NCBI RefSeq assembly: GCF_016680995.1
Contig: NZ_JAEQMG010000048.1
Span: 1-64,000, forward strand
Length of the DNA: 64,000 nt
Direction: 5' to 3'
Source of the DNA: Ruminococcus difficilis
Lineage (GTDB): Bacteria > Bacillota_A > Clostridia > Oscillospirales > Acutalibacteraceae
Made by a program: the position numbers and the translations under genes. The notes below the pieces were generated by a model. The model searched no databases. It was not told the origin of the DNA and saw nothing but the letters and a program-made list of their open reading frames with translations. Positions 24,208 through 33,076 of the stretch are shown piece by piece (the stretch's first letter is position 1; each line of letters starts with the position of its first letter).

Positions 24208-25749
24208 TCAGTCGTGCTTCTTCGAAATTTGCTTGACAGATACGCAAGCGCCGAACATCGCGATGAAGAGTAATACAACTACCATCATGACCATGTCGGT
24301 ATGACCGGTCTGCGGAGATTTAGCGGAATTATCCTGTCCTTTTTCCGCGGGTTGCGGAGAAATAGCATACGATGACAGGTCAAACAAAGAAACCTTTGTG
24401 ATCTCAGCTTTTGTGAATTCATCAGTTAATTCAACAACATAAAGATCCGTTTTGCCGTCTTTTGTTCCGTAGCAAAGGAAACGATAATTGATTCCGGTAT
24501 CGACAATCCGGGTTGCCAACTCAGCAATATAATCGAGTTTAATTTCCTTGTAGTTAGTTAACGCTTGTTCAACGTCACTTGAATAGTAACTCAAATCATC
24601 TGCGCTCGGAGTTTTTGCCGAAACTGTCCATCCATCAGGCGCTTTATCAGTAGTTTTGATATCAGCGGGGTCTATAGCGGCTGAATTCAACAATTTACTG
24701 TTGCCCTGATTATCTACAAAAATCGTAGTGATCTCCCATCTAATGGAATCAAAAAAGGCATCCACATCAGTTTTGAGCTCAGTCACAGAAGTCAAAAACA
24801 CATAATACGTACCTGAATCATCTGTTTGCTTCGCAATGACTTGAGAAGGAAGATATAATACGTTAGTATTACTCTTCATAACAGAAGAAAATATCTTTTT
24901 TTCGTCATCTGTAAATTGGTCAGAAGCAAAAGTATAAGTGTGCCATTTACCTGAGATATCGGAATAATAGCCGCTTGAACCGCCGGAGCTGCCGGAACTA
25001 CCCGAGCCGGAACCGCTGGAGCCACCGCTGCTGCCTTCACCGGGTAAATTTGATTTATCATAATCCCAATTCGTATAAGCACCGGCTTCACTAAGCGCCG
25101 CTTCAACGTCATTCTTTGACAAGCCTAACGCACCTGCGGTATCATCGATAAGAGTCTGGTCATCCTTCCCGGAATACACGCGGGCATTATCGAAAGTGTT
25201 CTCCAGAAATCCGACAAACAAATCATACGGTGTTTCTGAAGCAAGGCAAGTCTGACCGACCACGTTACCGATCGAAGTGACCTGAAGGCGCGGACCGAGA
25301 GTATTGTTCTTCCAAACAGCTTCACCCGCGTTTTTATTAGAGTCTACAGGATTTTCAATCAAATTATTTGTTGTAACAGCAGTATCACCGAAACAGGAAG
25401 CATCAAAAACGAGATCATAGGTCTGGGCGCCGGTTGAGGCATCACAAAAGATGACGCAATACTGCTTGCCGGATTCCAATCCATACTCGGAAAGATCCTT
25501 CGACCAGATGTTGTTGCCTTCATCCGTACCGTTGAGCTTTTTAGAACCCCAAGGGATCAATTCCTCACCCTCAGGATCATACACAAAGAATTGTACGGGA
25601 CCCGTCCATTTTGTAATGCTGTTATCAAACTTGATCACATCAGCGCCGGTTACAGCTTTATCGTTGACCTCGGCAGCGGAAAAGCTGAATGCAAAAACGC
25701 TTAGCAGCATAACCGCAACCAATGTCAAACAGAATAATCTTTTCATCAT
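24208..25749 (-). CDS. Secreted, sortase-anchored surface protein (SPQTG signal)
   Basis: 513 residues from the ATG at 25749 (GGAGGATAGAACA). Signal peptide about 1-25 (KRLFCLTLVAVMLLSVFAF, cleavage after FSA-A). Residues 38-170 form a beta-rich domain (FDNSITKWTGPVQFFVYDPEGE...) that loosely recalls starch-binding modules, but I cannot assign it. A Ser/Gly linker (237-260) leads to a second domain (SGKWHTYTFASDQFTDDEKKIFSSVM...). The C-terminus is SPQTG (478-482), a hydrophobic helix and the tail KKHD: a sortase signal in SPxTG form, so wall anchoring is likely. It is more AT-rich than its neighbours and has its own promoter and terminator. No sortase is in the window. Confidence 0.85.
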   Translation of the reverse strand: MMKRLFCLTLVAVMLLSVFAFSFSAAEVNDKAVTGADVIKFDNSITKWTGPVQFFVYDPEGEELIPWGSKKLNGTDEGNNIWSKDLSEYGLESGKQYCVIFCDASTGAQTYDLVFDASCFGDTAVTTNNLIENPVDSNKNAGEAVWKNNTLGPRLQVTSIGNVVGQTCLASETPYDLFVGFLENTFDNARVYSGKDDQTLIDDTAGALGLSKNDVEAALSEAGAYTNWDYDKSNLPGEGSSGGSSGSGSGSSGSSGGSSGYYSDISGKWHTYTFASDQFTDDEKKIFSSVMKSNTNVLYLPSQVIAKQTDDSGTYYVFLTSVTELKTDVDAFFDSIRWEITTIFVDNQGNSKLLNSAAIDPADIKTTDKAPDGWTVSAKTPSADDLSYYSSDVEQALTNYKEIKLDYIAELATRIVDTGINYRFLCYGTKDGKTDLYVVELTDEFTKAEITKVSLFDLSSYAISPQPAEKGQDNSAKSPQTGHTDMVMMVVVLLFIAMFGACVSVKQISKKHD

Positions 25750-25813
25750 TGTTCTATCCTCCAAAGATACCAAATTCAACAAAACAGCCGGATGATGCTG
25801 TTTTATCAATATC

Positions 25814-25842
25814 ATTCTACTCTCTGCAACATTCAAAGTCAA
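25814..25842 (-). promoter_or_regulatory. Promoter of the surface protein gene
   Basis: Minus strand TTGACT (25837-25842), 17-base spacer, TAGAAT (25814-25819), about 65 bases upstream of the ATG, in an AT-rich gap. Confidence 0.75.
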
Positions 25843-25943
25843 GAGAATATCCAAAAAATATTGTATGTTTATAAAAAGTATTGTCTAAAACGTAGAACAG
25901 TATGGTGTTCGAAAAAAAAGATGTCCGACAAATAATACACAGC

Positions 25944-25971
25944 AAAAAAAAGAGGGCATGAAGCCCTCTTT
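25944..25971 (-). terminator. Rho-independent terminator of leuS
   Basis: Minus strand AGAGGGC-TTCAT-GCCCTCT followed by a T run, directly after the leuS stop. Confidence 0.92.
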
Positions 25972-25975
25972 CGAA

Positions 25976-28396
25976 TTATTTCTGCGGTTTGACAACGATG
26001 TTGACCAGTCTGCCCTTGATGTAGATCTCCTTGACGATGGTCATGCCGTTGATCGCGTCGGCGACCTTTTGCTCCGCCTTTGCCTGTGCCAGCACATCCT
26101 CCTGCGCGGCGTCGGCGGCGATGTTGAGCTTCGCCTTGATCTTGCCGTTGACCTGCGCGACGATCTCGATGGTATCGTCAACACACTTATTTTCGTCATA
26201 CTCGGGCCACTGCGCCTCGGCGAGGATGCCGTCGCCCAGACCGCACGCCTCCCAGACCTCTTCGGTCACGTGAGGAGCGAACGGATTGAGCAGGATCGCG
26301 AAGACAGACAGCTCCTTCTTATTGATCTTGCCGTTGGCGTAGATGGTGTTGATCAGCGCCATCAGCGCGGCGATCGCGGTATTGAACTTGATGTTCTCGA
26401 TGTCGCCCCCGACCTTCTTGATGGTCTTATGGAAGTCTTTCTCGACCTCGGGACGGATCGTGTCGCCGTCGATCAGCATATCCTGCAGATTCCAGAAACG
26501 CTCGATGAACTTGCGGCAGCCTCGCACGGAGTTGGTGCTCCACGGAGCCGCCTTCTCAAAGTCGCCGATGAACATCTCATACATTCTGAGGGTGTCGGCG
26601 CCGTACTCGTCGACGATATCATCGGGGTTGACGACGTTGCCGCGGGATTTACTCATTTTCTCGCCGTTCGCGCCGAGGATCATGCCGTGAGAGGTACGCT
26701 TCGCGTAGGGCTCCTTGGTGGGAACTACGCCGATATCGTAGAGGAACTTGTGCCAGAAACGGGAGTAGAGCAGATGCAGGGTGGTGTGCTCCATACCGCC
26801 GTTGTACCAGTCGACCTGATGCCAGTAACCGAGCGCTTCTTTGGCAGCGAGCGCCTCGTTGTTATGGGGATCCATATAGCGGAGGTAGTACCATGACGAA
26901 CCCGCCCACTGGGGCATGGTGTCGGTCTCGCGGTACGCCTTGCCGCCGCAGCACGGACAGGTGGTCTCGACCCAGTCGGTCATGTTGGCAAGGGGTGACT
27001 CACCGGTATCGGTCGGCTCATAGCTCTCGACCATCGGGAGCTTGAGCGGCAGCTCAGATTCGGGGATCGGAACATAGCCGCACTTTTCGCACTTGACGAT
27101 CGGGATGGGCTCGCCCCAGTAGCGCTGACGGGAGAATACCCAGTCGCGCAGCTTGAAGTTGACCTTTTGATGACCGATGCCCTTCTCGGTGAGGACTTCG
27201 ACGATCTTCTTCTTTGCGTCCTCGACAGAAAGACCGTTGAGGATATCGGAATTGACCATAATGCCGGTCGCGCAGTCGGTGAACGCCTCTTTCTGGACGT
27301 CCTCGCCGCCCTTGACGACCTCGATGATGGGCAGGTTGAATTTCTTCGCGAACTTCCAGTCACGGGTATCGTGAGCCGGTACCGCCATGATCGCGCCGGT
27401 ACCGTAGGAGATCAGAACATAGTCTGAGATGAAGATCGGGATCTCTCTGCCGTTGACGGGGTTGATCGCGGTCACGCCCTCGAGCTTGACGCCGGTCTTG
27501 TCCTTGTTCATCTCGGTGCGTTCAAAGTCGCTCTTCTTGGCGGACTCATGCTGATACGCCTTGATCTCGTCGAGGTTTTTGAGCTGATCCGCCCATTTCT
27601 CGATATAGGGATGCTCGGGGGATACGACCATGTAGGTAGCGCCGTAGAGCGTATCGGGACGGGTGGTGTAGACAACGAGCTTGTCGCCCGCGGTGGTGTC
27701 GAACTCGACCTCAGCGCCGTAGCTTCTGCCGATCCAGTTCTTCTGCTGGAGCTTGACGCGCTCGGGATAATCGACCAGATCGAGATCGTCGATCAGGCGG
27801 TCGGCGTACTTGGTGATACGCAGCATCCACTGGCTCTTGACGCGATGGACGACTTCACTGCCGCAGCGCTCGCATACGCCATTTACGACCTCTTCGTTCG
27901 CCAGAACGCACTTGCAGGAGGTGCACCAGTTAACCGCCATCTCCTTTTTGTAGGCAAGATCATGCTTGAAAAGCTGGAGGAAAATCCACTGCGTCCACTT
28001 GTAATAGTCGGGATCGGTGGTATTGATCTCACGGCTCCAGTCAAAGGAGATACCTAAGGACCGGATCTGCTTTTTGAAGCGCGCGATATTGTTCTTGGTA
28101 ACGATCTCGGGATGGATATGGTTCTTGATCGCGTAGTTCTCGGTGGGCAGTCCGAACGCGTCCCAGCCGATGGGATACAGAACGTTGTAGCCCTGCAGAC
28201 GGCGCTTGCGGGATACGGTATCCAGCGCGGTATAGGGACGGGGATGTCCGACATGGAGTCCCTGACCCGAGGGATAAGGGAACTCGATCAAAGAATAGAA
28301 CTTAGGCTTGTCCGAATTGGTCTCGGAATGGAAAACGCCCTTGTCCTCCCAGATTTTCTGCCACTTAGGCTCGACTGTCTTGTGGTTGTATTTCAT
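25976..28396 (-). CDS. leuS: Leucyl-tRNA synthetase
   Basis: 806 residues, the usual bacterial length. The HVGH form of the HIGH motif is near 47-50 ([14 protein letters not shown]), the Zn-1 type cysteines are in [23 protein letters not shown], the CP1 editing domain is in the middle ([15 protein letters not shown]), and KMSKS is present as [14 protein letters not shown]. It charges tRNA-Leu. The ATG at 28396 follows TTTGGAGGAATCTAT. It is the last gene of the yhbY-nadD-yqeK-rsfS-leuS cluster. A family B repeat, not a T-box, precedes it. Confidence 0.97.
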   Translation of the reverse strand: MKYNHKTVEPKWQKIWEDKGVFHSETNSDKPKFYSLIEFPYPSGQGLHVGHPRPYTALDTVSRKRRLQGYNVLYPIGWDAFGLPTENYAIKNHIHPEIVTKNNIARFKKQIRSLGISFDWSREINTTDPDYYKWTQWIFLQLFKHDLAYKKEMAVNWCTSCKCVLANEEVVNGVCERCGSEVVHRVKSQWMLRITKYADRLIDDLDLVDYPERVKLQQKNWIGRSYGAEVEFDTTAGDKLVVYTTRPDTLYGATYMVVSPEHPYIEKWADQLKNLDEIKAYQHESAKKSDFERTEMNKDKTGVKLEGVTAINPVNGREIPIFISDYVLISYGTGAIMAVPAHDTRDWKFAKKFNLPIIEVVKGGEDVQKEAFTDCATGIMVNSDILNGLSVEDAKKKIVEVLTEKGIGHQKVNFKLRDWVFSRQRYWGEPIPIVKCEKCGYVPIPESELPLKLPMVESYEPTDTGESPLANMTDWVETTCPCCGGKAYRETDTMPQWAGSSWYYLRYMDPHNNEALAAKEALGYWHQVDWYNGGMEHTTLHLLYSRFWHKFLYDIGVVPTKEPYAKRTSHGMILGANGEKMSKSRGNVVNPDDIVDEYGADTLRMYEMFIGDFEKAAPWSTNSVRGCRKFIERFWNLQDMLIDGDTIRPEVEKDFHKTIKKVGGDIENIKFNTAIAALMALINTIYANGKINKKELSVFAILLNPFAPHVTEEVWEACGLGDGILAEAQWPEYDENKCVDDTIEIVAQVNGKIKAKLNIAADAAQEDVLAQAKAEQKVADAINGMTIVKEIYIKGRLVNIVVKPQK

Positions 28397-28429
28397 ATAG
28401 ATTCCTCCAAACGGTTAGATACGTTATAG

Positions 28430-28592
28430 CCTCCCTTTGGGAAAGGGAGGGGGACCGCGATCAGCGGTGGAGGGATTGCATCATTGACCGAGCGCAAGCG
28501 AGAGACCGTTTTATTTGGTTGGTCGCTTTGCTCCATTCATACAATCCCTCAGTCTGCTTCGCAGACAGCTCCCTTTACCAAAGGGAGCCTTT
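28430..28592. repeat. Family B long inverted repeat
   Basis: GCCTCCCTTTGGGAAAGGGAGG ... AGCTCCCTTTACCAAAGGGAGCC around CCGCGATCAGCGG, GAGCGCAAGCGAG/GGTTGGTCGC and CAGTCTGC-TTC-GCAGACAG. Fills the rsfS-leuS gap. Confidence 0.85.
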
Positions 28593-28949
28593 TTATTCCG
28601 TGATGATATCGGAGATATCGATGACTTCGCCGTCCTCCCAGAGGCGGTCGAGGTCATAATACTGACGGCTTTCTTCGTTGAACACGTGCACGATAACATC
28701 CACATAATCCAGCAGGATCCATGTATCGGAGCGATGACCCTCGATATGGCTGACGGATACGCCCTGCTCGTCCATCTCGTACTCGACGTAGTCGGCGAGG
28801 GACTTGACATGGGTGGAGGAGTTACCGGTCGCGATGACCATATAATCGGCAAGAGAAGAGATGTCGGCGATCTTGATGACGCGGACATTCAGACCCTTGC
28901 GGTTATCCAATATTTTTGCGATTGCTTTTGCTTCTTGTAATGAATTCAT
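28593..28949 (-). CDS. rsfS: Ribosome silencing factor RsfS
   Basis: 118 residues with the Iojap/RsfS pattern: AKAIAKILDNRKGLNVRVIKIADISSLADYMVIATGNSSTHVKSLADYVE, then GHRSDTWILLDYVDVIVHVFNEESRQYYDLDRLW. RsfS binds L14 and blocks subunit joining in nutrient-poor conditions. The site GAGAGGATAAT precedes the ATG. Next to yqeK and nadD as in most Firmicutes. Confidence 0.95.
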   Translation of the reverse strand: MNSLQEAKAIAKILDNRKGLNVRVIKIADISSLADYMVIATGNSSTHVKSLADYVEYEMDEQGVSVSHIEGHRSDTWILLDYVDVIVHVFNEESRQYYDLDRLWEDGEVIDISDIITE

Positions 28950-28989
28950 ATTATCCTCTCAAATCAAGAATTTGTTCCTATTAATTTTC

Positions 28990-29036
28990 ATTCGGGTGCG
29001 GGCAGCGCCCGCCCTTCACCGTTCACCATTCACCGA
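28990..29036. repeat. Small palindrome GCGGGCAGCGCCCGC plus CACCATTCACC words
   Basis: CGGGTGCGGGC-AGC-GCCCGCCCTTCACCGTTCACC; the same palindrome occurs at 41111-41133. Confidence 0.65.
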
Positions 29037-29590
29037 TTTAACAGAATATCATTATATGCCGCGAGGGCGTCGGGGCTGATGAGCGCCTCTCTGCCGGTCA
29101 GGCGGCTGATCGTGAACTTGATGCCGTAGATCATGCCTTCCTCCAAAGAATTCTCGGAATGAGCACGGATCACATCGATATCGGGATAATCACGCTCGGC
29201 GGAGGTGAAGTCCGCGAGGAAGATCAGCTTTTCGAGCTGACTCATGCCCGCGCGTCCCGTGGTATGATATCGGATCGCGTTGAAGATATCCTCATCGTCG
29301 ATCCCGATCACATCGCGCACATAGCACGCGCCGGAGATGGAATGCCACAGCTTTGGAGAGCGTTTCTCCAACTCGGTGAGAATTATACCACCGTTTGCGA
29401 TGATTTGCAACTGTTTCTCGTTATCCGTTTCTTTGGTCACGTCGTGGAGAAGTCCCGCCAAACGCGCTTTCTCTACATCGCCGCCGTACTTCTTTGCAAA
29501 GCGCACGGCTTCTTCGGCGACGTTCAGCGAATGGACGCGGCGGTATTCGGACAGATTATCAAGATAAGGCAGATATTGATCGATGTTCAT
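29030..29590 (-). CDS. yqeK: YqeK-type HD-domain Ap4A hydrolase
   Basis: 186 residues from the ATG at 29590 (GAGGTG site); an ATG four codons upstream is an alternative. HD-superfamily metal ligands are in HSLNVAEEAVRFA, LAGLLHDVTKE and WHSISGACYV...YHTTGRAGMS. YqeK proteins cleave diadenosine tetraphosphate symmetrically to ADP. Between nadD and rsfS, its standard position. The CDS end lies in a run of CACC repeats. Confidence 0.92.
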   Translation of the reverse strand: MNIDQYLPYLDNLSEYRRVHSLNVAEEAVRFAKKYGGDVEKARLAGLLHDVTKETDNEKQLQIIANGGIILTELEKRSPKLWHSISGACYVRDVIGIDDEDIFNAIRYHTTGRAGMSQLEKLIFLADFTSAERDYPDIDVIRAHSENSLEEGMIYGIKFTISRLTGREALISPDALAAYNDILLNR

Positions 29591-29635
29591 AATGCACCTC
29601 AAATAGAATGGTTCTCGCTGTCGCTCGGTCAGATA

Positions 29636-29689
29636 TACAATCCCTCAGTCGACATTCGTCGACAGCTCCCTTTACCAAAGGGAGCCTAT
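29636..29689. repeat. Family B right-half repeat
   Basis: TACAATCCCTCAGTCGAC-ATTC-GTCGACAGC then TCCCTTTACCAAAGGGAGCC, between nadD and yqeK. Confidence 0.85.
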
Positions 29690-29696
29690 GATGACT

Positions 29697-30293
29697 TTAT
29701 TCGCGGTACAGGTCATGCTGTTGGATGTATTCGAGGACGCGGGGGTGGATCATGCCGCTGACGTCGGCGCCCGAAGCGATCCCCTCACGTATCAGCGTCG
29801 ATGACAGTTCTCCGATCGCCTGATGAGCGATCAGCGTGCGGCAGTCATAGTGCTCCCGATAAAAAAGATATTTTTCGTTTAAAGAATCATAATCGACTTC
29901 ATCGCGCGGCGCGACCAGGATCGTGACATGGTCAAAGATGAACCGGCAATCATGCCACTTGTCGAGCGTCATGTACATATCCGCGCCGACGATCAGATAG
30001 AGCGAATCCTCGTCGTTCATCAGCTGCGCGATGGTTTCGGAAGTATAGCTCGGACCTTCACGCCGCAGCTCGATATCGCTGACCTCGAGGAGAGGTTCAT
30101 CTTCTGTCGCGAGCAGGCACATCTGATAACGGTGCTTGCCGTCGGCGATATGGGAATTATCCTTGAGCGGCGTGTAATGCGTCGGGATCAGCGTCACTCG
30201 ATCGAGCTCAAACTGCTCCGCGAACTGCAACGCCAGCTTGATATGGTCGTTGTGGATGGGGTTGAATGAGCCCCCGTAGATCGCGCGCCTCAT
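29697..30293 (-). CDS. nadD: Nicotinate-nucleotide adenylyltransferase
   Basis: 198 residues with the nucleotidyltransferase signature GGSFNPIHNDHI near the start and the C-terminal ISSTxIR-like stretch (GELSSTLIREGIASG). NadD makes deamido-NAD from nicotinate mononucleotide and ATP. The start overlaps the yhbY stop (ATGA), giving coupled translation. Confidence 0.96.
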   Translation of the reverse strand: MRRAIYGGSFNPIHNDHIKLALQFAEQFELDRVTLIPTHYTPLKDNSHIADGKHRYQMCLLATEDEPLLEVSDIELRREGPSYTSETIAQLMNDEDSLYLIVGADMYMTLDKWHDCRFIFDHVTILVAPRDEVDYDSLNEKYLFYREHYDCRTLIAHQAIGELSSTLIREGIASGADVSGMIHPRVLEYIQQHDLYRE

Positions 30294-30583
30294 TTGACGA
30301 GCTTGATCTTGGGCTCTTTTTTGTTTTTGCGATAGAGCACGAATTTAGAGCCGATCACCTGCACCACGTCGGCGCCGATCTGCTCGGCGATGGTATCCGC
30401 CGCCTCACGCGAGGTATACTCGCACGCTTCGAGCACCTTGCCCTTGATCAGCTCGCGGGCGGTGATCGCCTCATCGGCAGTTTTATAAAGCTGTTCGGAA
30501 AAGCCGCCCTTACCGACCATCAAAACGGTGTCGATCGGGTTGGCAAGCGCTCTGAGCTGAGCGCGCTGTTTACTGGTTAACAT
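30290..30583 (-). CDS. yhbY: CRM-domain ribosome assembly RNA-binding protein YhbY
   Basis: 97 residues from the ATG at 30583 (TTCTGGAGGAAAACC site). Compact CRM/KH-like fold: MLTSKQRAQLRALAN...VGKGGF, ARELIKGKVLEACEYTSREAADTIAEQIGADVVQVIGSKFVLYRKN. YhbY associates with pre-50S particles. First gene of the nadD-yqeK-rsfS-leuS cluster. A longer in-frame start would lie inside a family A repeat and is rejected. Confidence 0.93.
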   Translation of the reverse strand: MLTSKQRAQLRALANPIDTVLMVGKGGFSEQLYKTADEAITARELIKGKVLEACEYTSREAADTIAEQIGADVVQVIGSKFVLYRKNKKEPKIKLVK

Positions 30584-30599
30584 GGTTTTCCTCCAGAAT

Positions 30600-30694
30600 A
30601 AGGTTGAGATTGCCACACCTCCTAAAGGAGGTTCGCAATGACAGTTGAATTCGGTTGAGATTGCCACGGTTCCTGCGGAACCTCGCAATGACAA
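30600..30694. repeat. Two family A palindromes in tandem
   Basis: GGTTGAGATTGCCACA-CCTCCT-AA-AGGAGG-TTCGCAATGAC then GGTTGAGATTGCCAC-GGTTCC-TGC-GGAACC-TCGCAATGAC: same frame, different but self-complementary centres. Confidence 0.88.
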
Positions 30695-30710
30695 TTTATA
30701 TGATTAGTTT

Positions 30711-30872
30711 AACCCTCAGTCGCTTTCGCGACAGCTTCCTCGCCGGAAACGGCTTCTTCTGCGAAGACAGCCGACCCTTTTGTCCGCTTTGCGGACATTT
30801 CCCCTAGCAGGGGAATCTCCCCTTGTCCTTCGGACATTCCCCCAACGGGGGTACCTTAGGAAAGGGAGCCCT
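30711..30872. repeat. Family B composite with five hairpin modules
   Basis: CCCTCAGTCGC-TTTC-GCGACAGC, CCGGAAACGG, TTCTTCTGCGAAGA, TGTCCGC-TTT-GCGGACA, CCCCTAGCAGGGG, TGTCC-TTC-GGACA, CCCCCAACGGGGG and TTAGGAAAGGGAGCC. Between yhbY and rdgB; no gene seen in 30584-30855. Confidence 0.85.
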
Positions 30873-31449
30873 TAAGCGCGTCGCGGAGGTTGCGCAGAGC
30901 GTTGCCGCGATGGCTGTATATGTCTTTTTCATCGCCCGACAAAGAGGCAAAGCTCTTGCCGTCCACGACGAACACAGGATCGTAGCCGAAGCCGCCTTCA
31001 CCCGCGGGCGCATGGGCGATCATGCCCTCACATCTGCCCTCGACCTCGATCACGGTGTTTTCATCGAGGATACAGCAGACGGCGCAGGTGAAATGCGCGG
31101 TGCGCTTTTCATCGGGGACGTCCTTTAGCTCATCGAGCAGCAGGGCGATCTTTTCGAGATAGGTCGCATCCTCGCCGCCGTAGCGGGCGGAGTAGATGCC
31201 CGGTCTGCCGTCGAGCGCGTCGACACACAGTCCCGAATCATCCGCAATCACAGGGCTGTGACACAGATCAAAGGCGTGTTTCGCCTTGATATACGCGTTG
31301 GCGGCGAAGGAATCGCCGTCCTCGACGACGTTGCCGAGGTCGATCCCTCTCTCCCCTGCTGTCACCGCGGTGATGCCGAGGGGTGAAAGGATGCGTTCGA
31401 TCTCCACCACCTTATGCGCGTTGTTGGTGGCTATGATAAATTCTTTCAT
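30856..31449 (-). CDS. rdgB: XTP/dITP diphosphatase (Ham1/RdgB)
   Basis: 197 residues. ATNNAHKVVEIERIL at the N-terminus, DDSGLCVDALDGRPGIYSARYGG in the middle and GEGGFGYDPVFVVDGKSFASL near the end are the family blocks. It hydrolyses non-canonical purine nucleoside triphosphates to monophosphates. The start overlaps the upstream membrane-protein gene by 4 bases (ATGA); the C-terminal codons run into a family B repeat. Confidence 0.96.
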   Translation of the reverse strand: MKEFIIATNNAHKVVEIERILSPLGITAVTAGERGIDLGNVVEDGDSFAANAYIKAKHAFDLCHSPVIADDSGLCVDALDGRPGIYSARYGGEDATYLEKIALLLDELKDVPDEKRTAHFTCAVCCILDENTVIEVEGRCEGMIAHAPAGEGGFGYDPVFVVDGKSFASLSGDEKDIYSHRGNALRNLRDALKGSLS

Positions 31450-31916
31450 TTTTTCACTTCATTCTTTTTCTTACTTTTATACTGCAGCAGTACCAGCACG
31501 ATATTCGCAACGGTCAAAAAGAAGAGCATCAGAACAGGCACGCGATAGGCAGATTCCCAATAACGTCCCATCATCGAGAGCACGAACCAAGATTGCACCG
31601 CATAGTAAACAGACGCAATCAGACCGATGGACCATGACTTGCTCGAACGTTTGAAAGATCGGATTGCCCAGATCAGCAATAAAATCATTGACGCGGTAAG
31701 GGAAATGAAAAGGAGGATCGATTCAAAATCACCGATGCTTAAAAATTCATTATGGATCCCGTCGATCGCAAATTGGATCATTCCGGTGGTAGACCTTTGA
31801 GAGATGACTCCCAACGGAGCAAAATTCATCGTAATACTCAGTAAGGCGCTGATTCCGCAAAAAACAGAAAGAACCGTATTCGGTCTACCTTCGGTAGATT
31901 TCGATTGTTGACTCAT
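31446..31916 (-). CDS. Unrecognised four-helix membrane protein
   Basis: 156 residues from the ATG at 31916, which has GAGAGGT five bases upstream; GTG at 31961 and ATG at 31952 are weaker alternatives. Four membrane segments can be read (TVLSVFCGISALLSITMNF; LLFISLTASMILLLIWAI; WSIGLIASVYYAVQSWFVL; VPVLMLFFLTVANIVLVLL) and the C-terminus is Lys-rich. No family recognised. It is coupled to rdgB by ATGA and follows ftsY, so it is in the smc-ftsY operon, but context gives no clear function. Confidence 0.75.
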   Translation of the reverse strand: MSQQSKSTEGRPNTVLSVFCGISALLSITMNFAPLGVISQRSTTGMIQFAIDGIHNEFLSIGDFESILLFISLTASMILLLIWAIRSFKRSSKSWSIGLIASVYYAVQSWFVLSMMGRYWESAYRVPVLMLFFLTVANIVLVLLQYKSKKKNEVKK

Positions 31917-31973
31917 TTCATACCTCTCATTCTGATTTGTCTGCACTGTCATTTCGGACACAACAGAACAGAT

Positions 31974-32894
31974 TTATCCTTCTTCCTTTACAAACAGGGC
32001 ACGGGAGAATTCCTCGGGATCGAAGGGCTGGAGGTCGTCGACCTTTTCGCCTACGCCGATGAACTTGACGGGGATGCCGAGGGTATCTTTGATCGCCAGC
32101 ACGACGCCGCCCTTTGCGGTGCCGTCAAGCTTGGTCAGCACGATGCCGGTGATACCGGTCGCCTTGGCGAATTCCGCCGCCTGATTGACGGCGTTCTGTC
32201 CGGTGGTCGCGTCAAGCACCAACAGCGCCTCTTTATCCGCGTCGGGCAGCTCGCGGTCGATGATACGGCGGATCTTGGCGAGCTCGTCCATCAGATGCTT
32301 TTTGTTATGCAGACGGCCGGCGGTATCGACGATGATGACGTCGGTACCCTTCGCCTTAGCCGAAGAGATCGCGTCGAATACGACGGCGGCAGGATCACTG
32401 CCCTCGCCCTGCGCGACGATATCGGCGCCGCTGCGCTCCGCCCAGATCTTGAGCTGATCGATCGCCGCCGCGCGGAAGGTGTCCGCCGCGGCAAGGGTGA
32501 CCTTCTTGCCCTGCTGAACGTAATAGTTCGCGATCTTGCCGATGGAGGTGGTCTTGCCCACGCCGTTGACGCCGATCACGAGGATGATCGAGGGTTGGGT
32601 GTTGAGCACCATTTCATTGCCGCCCTCCGACAGGATCTCGGCGCTGATCTCGGCGATCTCGTCCATGATCTTCGCGGGCTTGGTGATGCCCTTTTCACGT
32701 ACACGTACACGCAGCATACCGCAGATCTTGTTGGCGGTCTCTACGCCGACGTCACCCATGACGAGCAGTTCTTCGAGCTCGTCGAAGAGTTCGTCATCGA
32801 TGACGGTAAACGCCTGGAGCATCGAGTCGATCTGACCGACGACGCTCTCTCGTGTTTTCTTTAAACCATCTTTTAACTTCTTAAAAAATCCCAT
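31974..32894 (-). CDS. ftsY: Signal recognition particle receptor FtsY
   Basis: 306 residues, a short FtsY without a long acidic A domain. The N-terminal helix MGFFKKLKDGLKKTRESVVGQ can bind membrane; the NG GTPase domain follows with G1 GVNGVGKTT (about 110-118), DTAGRLHNK and TKLDGTAKGG. FtsY docks SRP-bound ribosomes at the Sec translocon. It follows smc as in most Firmicutes. The site AAAAAGGAGAACACT precedes the ATG. Confidence 0.97.
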   Translation of the reverse strand: MGFFKKLKDGLKKTRESVVGQIDSMLQAFTVIDDELFDELEELLVMGDVGVETANKICGMLRVRVREKGITKPAKIMDEIAEISAEILSEGGNEMVLNTQPSIILVIGVNGVGKTTSIGKIANYYVQQGKKVTLAAADTFRAAAIDQLKIWAERSGADIVAQGEGSDPAAVVFDAISSAKAKGTDVIIVDTAGRLHNKKHLMDELAKIRRIIDRELPDADKEALLVLDATTGQNAVNQAAEFAKATGITGIVLTKLDGTAKGGVVLAIKDTLGIPVKFIGVGEKVDDLQPFDPEEFSRALFVKEEG

Positions 32895-32914
32895 AGTGTT
32901 CTCCTTTTTCGGTT

Positions 32915-33072
32915 AACGGTTAACGGAGATCGGTTAACGGTTACGGGAAAGCCTGACGGCTTTTGGATTGTAGGTTTGGGTAATATACTTTAATCGGTGA
33001 CTCTATTGTATAAAACGGGTGAGGGCGGAGCCCTCCCTTCACCGTTAACTGTTAACCGTTAACCGTTCTCCA
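32915..33072. repeat. GGTTAACGGTTAACGG-type short tandem repeats
   Basis: CGGTTAACGGTTAACGGAGA near 32914-32945 and the inverted form ACCGTTAACTGTTAACCGTT near 33040-33070 flank a palindrome GGGCGGAGCCC. The inverted ends could pair and form a long hairpin between smc and ftsY. Confidence 0.7.
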
Positions 33073-33076
33073 CATA

